Assembly (NCBI RefSeq): GCF_034190915.1 | Contig: NW_026947501.1 | Location: 4,402,001 to 4,466,000 of the forward strand | Length of the DNA: 64,000 bases | Source: Cavia porcellus | Taxonomy: Eukaryota > Chordata > Mammalia > Rodentia > Caviidae | Direction: 5' to 3' | Shown: positions 21,501 through 33,797 of the stretch, piece after piece | Layout: each line of letters begins with the position of its first letter | How positions within the stretch are numbered: the stretch's first letter is position 1 | Notes under the pieces: generated by a model | Told to the model about the DNA's origin: nothing | Databases searched by the model: none | Seen by the model: only the letters and a program-made list of their open reading frames with translations | Program-made: the position numbers and the translations under genes

Positions 21501-21692
21501 AGTGGCAATGTAGGATGGAGAAAAGCATCACTGAGTGGTCAGCATGGGGAGGTCAGAAAACATGCAGTGGCAATGTGGGATAGTTTTCTGAAAAAAAAAA
21601 TGCAGGGTGGTGCGCATTGTAAGGTTTTCTAACAGCCCATACACTAGTAGGAGTCAGAAAAACATCACGGGATTTTGTGAATCGGAGGGCCT
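18564..21692 (+). repeat. HOR copy 6: 15-mer type a
   Basis: 3129 bp, offset exactly 6260 from copy 4, with the same hybrid monomer (near 21071-21205). Confidence 0.9.
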
Positions 21693-24600
21693 GATTTAGC
21701 ATAGGCAGTGAGCGGCAATGTAAAATGGAGAAAAGCAACACGGGGTGGTCATCATGGGGAGGACAGGAAACATGCAGTGGCAATGTAGGATAGTTTTCTG
21801 AAAAACATCACGGGGTGGTGCGCATTGTAAGGGTTTCTAACAGGCCATTCACTAGTAGGAGTGAGAAAAACATAACGGGGTGGTGTGAATCGGAGGCCCT
21901 GAATAAGGATAGGCAGTGAGTGGCAATGTAGAATGTCGAAAAGCACCATGGGGTGGTCAGCATGGGGAGGTCAGGAAACATGCATTGGCAATGTAGGATA
22001 GGTTTCTGAAAAACATCGCGGGGTGGTGTGCATTGTAAGGCTTTCTAACAGGCCATTCACTAGTAGGATGAGAAAAACATCACGTGGTGGTGTGAATCGG
22101 TGGGCCTCAATTAGGATAGGCAGTGAGTGGCAACATAAAATGGAGAAAAGCACCACAGTGTGGTCACCATGGGGAGGTCAGGAAACATGCAGTGGCAATG
22201 TAGGAAAGGTTTCTGAAAAACATCGCCTGGTGGTGCGCATTGTAAGTGTTTATAGCAGGCCATTCACTAATAGGAGTGAGAAAATCATCACGTGGTGGTG
22301 TGAATGGGAGGGCCTCAATTAGGATAGGCAGTGAGTGGCAATGAAGAATGGAGTAAAGCACCATGGGGTGGTCAGCATGTGGAGGTCAGAAAACATGCCG
22401 TGGCAATGTAAGATAGGTTTCTGAAAAAAAAAAAAAAAGCGAGGTGTTGCACATTGTAAGTGTTTCTAACATGCCATTCACTAGTAGGAGTGAGAAAAAC
22501 ATAACGGGGTGGTGTGAATCGGAGGCCCTGATTAAGGATAGGCAGTGAGTGGCAATGTAGAATGTCGAAAAGCACCATGGGGTGGTCAGCATGGGGAGGT
22601 CAGGAAACGTGCAGTGGCAATGTGGGATAGCTTTCTGAAAAACATTACGGGTTGGTGCGCCTTGTAAGAGTTTCTAACAGGCCATTCACTAGTAGGAATC
22701 AGAAAAACATCATGGCGTGGTATGAATTGGAGGGTCTGAATCAGGATAGGCAATGAGTGGCAATGTAGGATGGAGAAAAGCATCAAAGGGTGGTCATCAT
22801 GGGGAGGTCAGGACACATGCAGTGGCAATGTAGTATAGGTTTCTGAAAAACATCGCAAGTGGTGAGAATTGTAAGGCTTTCTAACAGGCCATTCACTAGT
22901 AGGACTGAGAAAAACATCACGGGGTGGTGTGAATCACAGGGACTGAATTATGGTAAGCAGTGAGTGGCAATGCAGGATGGACAAAAGCAACCATGGGGTG
23001 GTCAGCATGGGGAGGTCAGGAAACATGCAGTGGCAATTTAGCATAGGTTTCTGAAAAAAACTTCGGGTGTTGCGCATTGTTAGTGTTTCTAAGAGGCCAT
23101 TAACTAGTAGGAGTGAGAAAAACATCACGGTGTTGTGTGAATCGGAGGGCCTGATTTAGGATAGGCAGTGAGTGGCAATGTAGGATGGAGAAAAGCACCA
23201 CGAGGTGGTCAGCATGAGGATGTCAGGAAACATGCAGTGGCAAATAGGATAGTTTTCTGAAAAACATCACGGGGTGGTGCCCATTGTAAGGCTTTCTAAC
23301 AGGCCATTGACTAGTAGGCGTGAGAAAAACATCACGGGGTGGTGTCAATCGGAGGGCCTGAATCAAGTTAGACAGTGAGTGGCAATGAAGAATGGAGAAA
23401 AGCACTATGGGGTGGTCAACATGGGGAGGTCAGGAAACATGCAATGGCAATGTAGGATAGGTTTCTGAAAAACATCGCGGGGTGGTGCGCATTGTAAGAG
23501 TTTCTAACAAGCCATTCACAAGTAGGACTGAAAAAAACATCACGGGTTGGTGTGAATCGGAGGGCCTGAATTAGGTTAGGCAGTGAGTGGCAATGTAGGA
23601 TGGAGAAAATCACCACAGGGGAGTCAGCATGGGGATTTCCGAAAACATGCTGTGACAATGAAGGATATGTTTCTGAAAAAAAAAAAAAAGCGGGGTGTTG
23701 CACATTGTAAGTGTTTCTAACAGGCCATTCACTAGTAGGACTGAGAAAAACATCACGGGGTGGTGTGAATCACAGGGACTGAATTATGGTAAGCAGTGAG
23801 TGGCAATGCAGGATGGACAAAAGCAACCATGGGGTGGTCAGCTTGTGGAGGTCAGGAAACATGCAGTGGCAATGTAGGATAGTTTTCTGAAAAACATCAC
23901 GGGGTGGTGCACATTGTAAAGGTTTCTAACAGGCCATTCGGTAGTGGGATTGAGAAAGACTTCACGGGGTGGTTTGAATCAGATGTTCTGAATTAGGATA
24001 TACAGTGCGTGGCAATGTAGGATGGAGAAAAGGACCACGGGGTGGTCAGCATGGGAAGGTCGGGAAACATGCATTGGCAATTTAGGATAGGTTTCTGAAA
24101 AACATCGCTGGTGGTGCGCATTGTAAAGGCTTTCTAACAGGCCATTCACTAGTGGGAGTTAGAAAAACATCACGGGGTTGTGGGAATCGGAGGGCCTGAA
24201 TTAGGACAGGCAGTGAGTGGCAATGTAGGATGGAGAAAAGCACCACGGGGTGGTCAGTATGGGGAGGTCAGGAAACATGCAGTGGGAATGTAGGATAGTT
24301 TTCTGAAAATCATCACGCGGTGGTGCGCATTGTAAGGTTTTCTAAGAGGCCATCCACCAGTAGCAGTGAGAAAATCATAACGGGGTGGTGTGTATCGGAG
24401 CGCCTGAATAAGAATAGGCAGTGAGTGGCAATGTAGGATGTAGAAAAGCACCACGGTGTGATCAGCATGGGGAGGTCAGGAAACATGGAGTGGCAATATA
24501 GGATAGGTTTCTGAAAAAAAAAAGCGGGTTGGTGCGCATTGTAAGTGTTTCTAACAGGCTATTCACTAGTTGGAGTGAGAAAAACATCACGGGGTGGTGT

Positions 24601-24823
24601 GAATCGGAGGGCCTGAATTATGATAGGCAGTGAGTGGCAATGTAGGATGGAGAAAAGCATCACTGAGTGGTCAGCATGGGGAGGTCAGAAAACATGCAGT
24701 GGCAATGTGGGATAGTTTTCTGAAAAAAAAATGCAGGGTGGTGCGCATTGTAAGGTTTTCTAACAGCCCATACACTAGTAGGAGTCAGAAAAACATCACG
24801 GGATTTTGTGAATCAGAGGGCCT
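21693..24823 (+). repeat. HOR copy 7: 15-mer type b
   Basis: 3131 bp, offset exactly 6260 from copy 5, with the same m4 loss (near 22377) and m7-like patch (23740-23842). Confidence 0.9.
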
Positions 24824-27800
24824 GATTTAGCATAGGCAGTGAGCGGCAATGTAAAATGGAGAAAAGCAACACGGGGTGGTCATCATGGGGAGGACAGGAA
24901 ACATGCAGTGGCAATGTAGGATAGTTTTCTGAAAAACATCACGGGGTGGTGCGCATTGTAAGGGTTTCTAACAGGCCATTCACTAGTAGGAGTGAGAAAA
25001 ACATAACGGGGTGGTGTGAATCGGAGGCCCTGAATAAGGATAGGCAGTGAGTGGCAATGTAGAATGTCGAAAAGCACCATGGGGTGGTCAGCATGGGGAG
25101 GTCAGGAAACATGCATTGGCAATGTAGGATAGGTTTCTGAAAAACATCGCGGGGTGGTGTGCATTGTAAGGCTTTCTAACAGGCCATTCACTAGTAGGAT
25201 GAGAAAAACATCACGTGGTGGTGTGAATCGGTGGGCCTCAATTAGGATAGGCAGTGAGTGGCAACATAAAATGGAGAAAAGCACCACAGTGTGGTCACCA
25301 TGGGGAGGTCAGGAAACATGCAGTGGCAATGTAGGAAAGGTTTCTGAAAAACATCGCCTGGTGGTGCGCATTGTAAGTGTTTATAGCAGGCCATTCACTA
25401 ATAGGAGTGAGAAAATCATCACGTGGTGGTGTGAATGGGAGGGCCTCAATTAGGATAGGCAGTGAGTGGCAATGAAGAATGGAGTAAAGCACCATGGGGT
25501 GGTCAGCATGGGGAGGTCAGGAAACATGCAATGGCAATATAGGATAGGTTTCTGAAAAACATCGCGGGGTGGTCCGCATTGAAATTGTTTCTAACAAGCC
25601 ATTCACAAGTAGGATTGAAAAAAACATCAAGAGGTGGTTTGAATCGGAGGGCCTGAATTAGGTTAGGCAGTGAGTGGCAATGTAGGATGGAGAAAATCAC
25701 TACAGGGTGGTCAGCATGGGGAGGTCAGAAAACATGCCGTGGCAATGTAAGATAGGCATCTGAAAAAAAAAAAAAAAGCGAGGTGTTGCACATTGTAAGT
25801 GTTTCTAACATGCCATTCACTAGTAGGAGTGAGAAAAACATAACGGGGTGGTGTGAATCGGAGGCCCTGATTAAGGATAGGCAGTGAGTGGCAATGTAGA
25901 ATGTCGAAAAGCACCATGGGGTGGTCAGCATGGGGAGGTCAGGAAACGTGCAGTGGCAATGTGGGATAGCTTTCTGAAAAACATTACGGCTTGGTGCGCC
26001 TTGTAAGAGTTTCTAACAGGCCATTCACTAGTAGGAATCAGAAAAACATCATGGCGTGGTATGAATTGGAGGGCCTGAATCAGGATAGGCAATGAGTGGC
26101 AATGTAGGATGGAGAAAAGCATCAAAGGGTGGTCATCATGGGGAGGTCAGGACACATACAGTGGCAATGTAGTATAGGTTTCTGAAAAACATCGCAAGTG
26201 GTGAGAATTGTAAGGCTTTCTAACAGGCCATTCACTAGTAGGACTGAGAAAAACATCACGGGGTGGTGTGAATCACAGGGACTGAATTATGGTAAGCAGT
26301 GAGTGGCAATGCAGGATGGAGAAAAGCAACCATGGGGTGGTCAGCATGGGGAGGTCAGGAAACATGCAGTGGCAATTTAGCATAGGTTTCTGAAAAAAAA
26401 CTTCGAGGTGGTGCGCATTGTAAGGGTTTCTAACAGGCCATTAACTAGTAGGAGTGAGAAAAACATCACGGGGTGGTGTGAATCAGAGGGCCTGATTTAG
26501 GATAGGCAGTGAGTGGCAATGTAGGATGGAGAAAAGCACCACGGGTTCGTGAGCATGGGGAGGTCAGGAAACATACAATGGCAATGTAGGATAGATTTCT
26601 GAAAAACATCGCGGGGTTGTGCGCATTGTAAAGGTTTGTAGCAGTCCATGCACTAGTAGGAGTGACAAAATCATCACGGGGTGGTGTGAATCGGAGGGCC
26701 TGAATCAGGATAGGCAGTGAGTGGCAATGTAGGATGGAGAAAAACACCACGGGGTGGTCATGATGCGGAGGTCAGGAAACATGCAGTGGCAATGGAGGAT
26801 AGGTTTCTTAAAAACATTGCGGGGTGGTGCTCATTGTAAGGGTTTCTAAAAGGCCTTTCACTAGTAGGAGTGAGAGAAACATCACCAGGTGGTGTGAATC
26901 GCAGGGCCTGAATCATTATAGGCCGTGAGTGGCAATGTAGGATGGAGAAAAGCACCACGGGGTGGTCAGGATTGCGAGGTCAGGAAACATTCAGTGGCAA
27001 TGTAGGATAGGTTTCTGAAAAACATCGTGGCATAGTGCGCATGGTAATGGTTTCTAACAGGCCATTTACTAATAGGAGACAGAAATACATCATGGTGTGG
27101 TGTGAATTGGAGGGTCTGAATCAAGTTAGACAGTGAGTGGCAATGTACGATGGAGAAAAGCACCACGGGTTGGTGAGCATGCCGAGGTCAGGAAACATGC
27201 ACTGGCAATGTATGATAGGTTTCTGAAAAACGTCGCTGGGTTTTGCGCAAAGTAAGGGTTTCTAACAGGCCATTCACTAGTAGGAGTGAGAAAAACATCA
27301 CGGGGTGGTGTGAATCGGAGGGCCTGAATTAGGACAGGCAGTGAGTGGCAATGTAGGATGGAGAAAAGCACCACGGGGTGGTCAGTATGGGGAGGTCAGG
27401 AAACATGCACTGGCAATGTAGGATAGTATTCTGAAAAACATCAGGGGGTGGTGCGCATTGTAAGGTTTTCTAAGAGGCCATTCACCAGTAGCAGTGAGAA
27501 AATCATAACGGGGTGGTGTGTATCGGAGCGCCTGAATAAGAATAGGCAGTGAGTGGCAATGTAGGATGTAGAAAAGCACCACGGTGTGGTCAGCATGGGG
27601 AGGTCAGGAAACATGGAGTGGCAATATAGGATAGGTTTCTGAAAAAAAAAAGCGGGTTGGTGCGCATTGTAAGGGTTTCTAACAGGCTATTCACTAGTTG
27701 GAGTGAGAAAAACATCACGGGGTGGTGTGAATCGGAGGGCCTGAATTATGATAGGCAGTGAGTGGCAATGTAGGATGGAGAAAAGCATCACTGAGTGGTC

Positions 27801-27952
27801 AGCATGGGGAGGTCAGAAAACATGCAGTGGCAATGTGGGATAGTTTTCTGAAAAAAAAAATGCAGGGTGGTGCGCATTGTAAGGTTTTCTAACAGCCCAT
27901 ACACTAGTAGGAGTCAGAAAAACATCACGGGATTTTGTGAATCGGAGGGCCT
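24824..27952 (+). repeat. HOR copy 8: 15-mer type a
   Basis: 3129 bp, third copy of type a, again with the hybrid monomer near 27331-27465. Confidence 0.9.
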
Positions 27953-30900
27953 GATTTAGCATAGGCAGTGAGCGGCAATGTAAAATGGAGAAAAGCAACA
28001 CGGGGTGGTCATCATGGGGAGGACAGGAAACATGCAGTGGCAATGTAGGATAGTTTTCTGAAAAACATCACGGGGTGGTGCGCATTGTAAGGGTTTCTAA
28101 CAGGCCATTCACTAGTAGGAGTGAGAAAAACATAACGGGGTGGTGTGAATCGGAGGCCCTGAATAAGGATAGGCAGTGAGTGGCAATGTAGAATGTCGAA
28201 AAGCACCATGGGGTGGTCAGCATGGGGAGGTCAGGAAACATGCATTGGCAATGTAGGATAGGTTTCTGAAAAACATCGCGGGGTGGTGTGCATTGTAAGG
28301 CTTTCTAACAGGCCATTCACTAGTAGGATGAGAAAAACATCACGTGGTGGTGTGAATCGGTGGGCCTCAATTAGGATAGGCAGTGAGTGGCAACATAAAA
28401 TGGAGAAAAGCACCACAGTGTGGTCACCATGGGGAGGTCAGGAAACATGCAGTGGCAATGTAGGAAAGGTTTCTGAAAAACATCGCCTGGTGGTGCGCAT
28501 TGTAAGTGTTTATAGCAGGCCATTCACTAATAGGAGTGAGAAAATCATCACGTGGTGGTGTGAATGGGAGGGCCTCAATTAGGATAGGCAGTGAGTGGCA
28601 ATGAAGAATGGAGTAAAGCACCATGGGGTGGTCAGCATGTGGAGGTCAGAAAACATGCCGTGGCAATGTAAGATAGGTTTCTGAAAAAAAAAAAAAAAGC
28701 GAGGTGTTGCACATTGTAAGTGTTTCTAACATGCCATTCACTAGTAGGAGTGAGAAAAACATAACGGGGTGGTGTGAATCGGAGGCCCTGATTAAGGATA
28801 GGCAGTGAGTGGCAATGTAGAATGTCGAAAAGCACCATGGGGTGGTCAGCATGGGGAGGTCAGGAAACGTGCAGTGGCAATGTGGGATAGCTTTCTGAAA
28901 AACATTACGGGTTGGTGCGCCTTGTAAGAGTTTCTAACAGGCCATTCACTAGTAGGAATCAGAAAAACATCATGGCGTGGTATGAATTGGAGGGTCTGAA
29001 TCAGGATAGGCAATGAGTGGCAATGTAGGATGGAGAAAAGCATCAAAGGGTGGTCATCATGGGGAGGTCAGGACACATGCAGTGGCAATGTAGTATAGGT
29101 TTCTGAAAAACATCGCAAGTGGTGAGAATTGTAAGGCTTTCTAACAGGCCATTCACTAGTAGGACTGAGAAAAACATCACGGGGTGGTGTGAATCACAGG
29201 GACTGAATTATGGTAAGCAGTGAGTGGCAATGCAGGATGGACAAAAGCAACCATGGGGTGGTCAGCATGGGGAGGTCAGGAAACATGCAGTGGCAATTTA
29301 GCATAGGTTTCTGAAAAAAACTTCGGGTGTTGCGCATTGTTAGTGTTTCTAAGAGGCCATTAACTAGTAGGAGTGAGAAAAACATCACGGTGTTGTGTGA
29401 ATCGGAGGGCCTGATTTAGGATAGGCAGTGAGTGGCAATGTAGGATGGAGAAAAGCACCACGAGGTGGTCAGCATGAGGATGTCAGGAAACATGCAGTGG
29501 CAAATAGGATAGTTTTCTGAAAAACATCACGGGGTGGTGCCCATTGTAAGGCTTTCTAACAGGCCATTGACTAGTAGGCGTGAGAAAAACATCACGGGGT
29601 GGTGTCAATCGGAGGGCCTGAATCAAGTTAGACAGTGAGTGGCAATGAAGAATGGAGAAAAGCACTATGGGGTGGTCAACATGGGGAGGTCAGGAAACAT
29701 GCAATGGCAATGTAGGATAGGTTTCTGAAAAACATCGCGGGGTGGTGCGCATTGTAAGAGTTTCTAACAAGCCATTCACAAGTAGGACTGAAAAAAACAT
29801 CACGGGTTGGTGTGAATCGGAGGGCCTGAATTAGGTTAGGCAGTGAGTGGCAATGTAGGATGGAGAAAATCACCACAGGGGAGTCAGCATGGGGATTTCC
29901 GAAAACATGCTGTGACAATGAAGGATATGTTTCTGAAAAAAAAAAAAAAGCGGGGTGTTGCACATTGTAAGTGTTTCTAACAGGCCATTCACTAGTAGGA
30001 CTGAGAAAAACATCACGGGGTGGTGTGAATCACAGGGACTGAATTATGGTAAGCAGTGAGTGGCAATGCAGGATGGACAAAAGCAACCATGGGGTGGTCA
30101 GCTTGTGGAGGTCAGGAAACATGCAGTGGCAATGTAGGATAGTTTTCTGAAAAACATCACGGGGTGGTGCACATTGTAAAGGTTTCTAACAGGCCATTCG
30201 GTAGTGGGATTGAGAAAGACTTCACGGGGTGGTTTGAATCAGATGTTCTGAATTAGGATATACAGTGCGTGGCAATGTAGGATGGAGAAAAGGACCACGG
30301 GGTGGTCAGCATGGGAAGGTCGGGAAACATGCATTGGCAATTTAGGATAGGTTTCTGAAAAACATCGCTGGTGGTGCGCATTGTAAAGGCTTTCTAACAG
30401 GCCATTCACTAGTGGGAGTTAGAAAAACATCACGGGGTGGTGTGAATCGGAGGGCCTGAATTAGGACAGGCAGTGAGTGGCAATGTAGGATGGAGAAAAG
30501 CACCACGGGGTGGTCAGTATGGGGAGGTCAGGAAACATGCAGTGGGAATGTAGGATAGTTTTCTGAAAAACATCACGCGGTGGTGCGCATTGTAAGGTTT
30601 TCTAAGAGGCCATTCACCAGTAGCAGTGAGAAAATCATAACGGGGTGGTGTGTATCGGAGCGCCTGAATAAGAATAGGCAGTGAGTGGCAATGTAGGATG
30701 TAGAAAAGCACCACGGTGTGGTCAGCATGGGGAGGTCAGGAAACATGGAGTGGCAATATAGGATAGGTTTCTGAAAAAAAAAAGCGGGTTGGTGCGCATT
30801 GTAAGGGTTTCTAACAGGCTATTCACTAGTTGGAGTGAGAAAAACATCACGGGGTGGTGTGAATCGGAGGGCCTGAATTATGATAGGCAGTGAGTGGCAA

Positions 30901-33797
30901 TGTAGGATGGAGAAAAGCATCACTGAGTGGTCAGCATGGGGAGGTCAGAAAACATGCAGTGGCAATGTGGGATAGTTTTCTGAAAAAAAAAATGCAGGGT
31001 GGTGCGCATTGTAAGGTTTTCTAACAGCCCATACACTAGTAGGAGTCAGAAAAACATCACGGGATTTTGTGAATCGGAGGGCCTGATTTAGCATAGGCAG
31101 TGAGCGGCAATGTAAAAGGGAGAAAAGCACCACGGGGTGGTCAGCATGGGGAGGTCAGGAAACATGCACTGGCAATGTAGGATAGTATTCTGAAAAACAT
31201 CAGGGGGTGATGCGCATTTTAAGGGTTTCAAAAAGGCCATTAACTAGTAGGAGTGAGAAAAACATAAGGGAGTGGTGTGAATCGGAGGGCCTGATTTAGC
31301 ATAGGCAGTGAGTGGCAATGTAGGATGGAGAAATGCACCATGGGGTGGTCAGCATGGGGAGGTCAGGAAACATGTAGTGGCAATGTGGGATAGGTTTCTG
31401 AAAAAAAAAGCGGGGTGGTGCGCATTGTAAGGTTTTCTAACAGGCCATTCACTAGTAGGAGTCAGAAAAACATCACGGGGTTGTGTCAATCGGAAGGCCT
31501 GATTTAGGATAGGCAGTGAGTGGCAATGTAAAATGGAGAAAAGCACCACGGGGTGGTCATCATGGGGAGGACAGGAAACATGCAATGGAAATGTAGGATA
31601 GTTTCCTGAAAAACATCATGGGGTGGTGCGCATTGTAAGGGATTCTAACAGGCCTATCACTAGTAGGATGAAGAAAAACATCACGGGGTGGTGTGAATCA
31701 GATGTTCTGAATTAGTATAGGCAGTGAGTGGCAATGTACGATGGAGAAAAGCACCACGGGGTGGTCAGCATGTGGAGGTCAGGAAACATGCATTGGCAAT
31801 GTAGGATAGTTTTCTGAAAAACATCGCGGGGTGGTGTGCATTGTAAGGTTTTCTAACAGGCCATTCACTAGTAGGATGAGAAAAACATCACGTCGTGGTG
31901 TGAATCGGTGGGCCTGACTTAGGATAGGCAGTGAGTGGCAACATAAATTGGTGAAAAGCACCACGGTGTGGTCAGCATGGGGAGGTCAGGATACATGCAG
32001 TGGCAATGTAGGAAATGTTTCTGAAAAACATCGCGAGATGGTGCGCATTGTAAGTGTTTGTATCAGTCCATTCACTACTAGGAGTGAGAAAATCATCACG
32101 GGGGGGTTTGAATGGGAGGGCCTGAATAAGGATAGGCAGTGAGTGGCAATGAAGAATGGAGAAAAGCACTATGTGGTGGTCAACATGGGGAGGTCAGGAA
32201 AAATGCAATGGCAGTGTAGGATAGGTTTCTGAAAAACATCGCGGGGTGGTGCGCATTGTAAGAGTTTCTAACAAGCCATTCACAAGTAGGACTGAAAAAA
32301 ATATCACGGGTTGGTGTGAATCGGAGGGCCTGAATTAGGTTAGGCAGTGAGTGGCAATGTAGGATGGAGAAAATCACCACAGGGGAGTCAGCATGGGGAG
32401 GTCAGAAAACATGCTGTGGCAATGAAGGATATGTTTCTGAAAAAAAAAAGCGGGGTGTTGCTCATTGTAAGTGTTTTTAACAGACCATTCACTAGTAGGA
32501 GTTAAAAAACATCACGGGGTGGTGTGAGTCAGAGGGCCTGAATTATGTTAAGCAGTGAGTGGCAATGTAGGATGGAGAAAAGCAACCACGGGGTGGTCAG
32601 CATGGGGAGGTCAGGAAACATGCTGTGACAATGAAGGATATGTTTCTGAAAAAAAAAAAAAGCGGGGTGTTGCACATTGTAAGTGTTTCTAACAGGCCAT
32701 TCACTAGTAGGAGTGAGAAAAACATCACGGGGTGGAGTGAATCGGAGGGCCTGAATTACGATAGGCAGTGAGTGGCAATGTAGGATGGAGAAAAGCACCA
32801 CAGGTTGGTCAGCTTGTGGAGGTCAGGAAACATGCAGTGGTAATGTAGGATAGTTTTCTGAAAAACATCACGGGGTGGTGCACATTGTAAAGGTTTCTAA
32901 CAGGCCATTCGGTAGTGGGATTGAGAAAGACTTCACGGGGTGGTTTGAATCAGATGTTCTGAATTAGGATATACAGTGCGTGGCAATGTAGGATGGAGAA
33001 AAGGACCACGGGGTGGTCAGCATGGGAAGGTCCGGGAAACATGCATTGGCAATTTAGGATAGGTTTCTGAAAAACATCACTGGTGGTGCGCATTGTAAAG
33101 GCTTTCTAACAGGCCATTCACTAGTGGGAGTGAGAACAACATCACGGGGTGGTGTGAATCGGAGGGCCTGAATTAGGACAGGCAGTGAGTGGCAATGTAG
33201 GATGGAGAAAAGCACCACGGTGTGGTCAGTATGGGGAGGTCAGGAAACATGCAGTGGGAATGTAGGATAGTTTTCTGAAAAACATCACGCGGTGGTGCGC
33301 ATTGTAAGGTTTTCTAAGAGGCCATTCACCAGTAGCAGTGAGAAAATCATAACGGGGTGGTGTGTATCGGAGCGCCTGAATAAGAATAGGCAGTGAGTGG
33401 CAATGTAGGATGTAGAAAAGCACCACGGTGTGGTCAGCATGGGGAGGTCAGGAAACATGGAGTGGCAATATAGGATAGGTTTCTGCAAAAAAAAAAGCGG
33501 GTTGGTGCGCATTGTAAGGGTTTCTAACAGGCTATTCACTAGTTGGAGTGAGAAAAACATCACGGGGTGGTGTGAATCAGAGGGCCTGAATTATGATAGG
33601 CAGTGAGTGGCAATGTAGGATGGAGAAAAGCATCACTGAGTGGTCAGCATGGGGAGGTCAGAAAACATGCAGTGGCAATGTGGGATAGTTTTCTGAAAAA
33701 AAAAATGCAGGGTGGTGCGCATTGTAAGGTTTTCTAACAGCCCATACACTAGTAGGAGTCAGAAAAACATCACGGGATTTTGTGAATCGGAGGGCCT
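27953..33797 (+). repeat. HOR copy 9: chimeric 28-mer (15-mer type b + 13 monomers)
   Basis: 5845 bp. 27953-31082 is a type-b 15-mer. From about 31108 the sequence switches to x5-x11, then an x11/m11 hybrid near 32612, then m12-m16. Its length matches a 28-mer by coincidence; the order of monomers does not. Confidence 0.85.

Larger units (their letters stand above)
11421..30436 (+). repeat. 6260-bp 30-monomer unit repeated 3.04 times with no difference seen
   Basis: Sequence at x, x+6260 and x+12520 matched wherever I compared it, including homopolymer lengths (the m5 A tract is 15 at 13243, 19503 and 25763) and rare variants such as atcgtggcatagtgcgc (14506, 20766, 27026). Homology extends left to about 11319 with two mismatches at 11401 and 11420. 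It ends on the right where gggttgtggg near 24177 corresponds to gggtggtgtg near 30437. Each unit is one type-a plus one type-b 15-mer. Confidence 0.92.

Noticed and set aside
27953..33797. Ordinary 28-mer HOR, judged by its length
   Set aside because: Length fits 28 monomers, but the order is a type-b 15-mer plus 13 other monomers with two hybrid junctions, unlike the 28-mers at 37136 and 58010.
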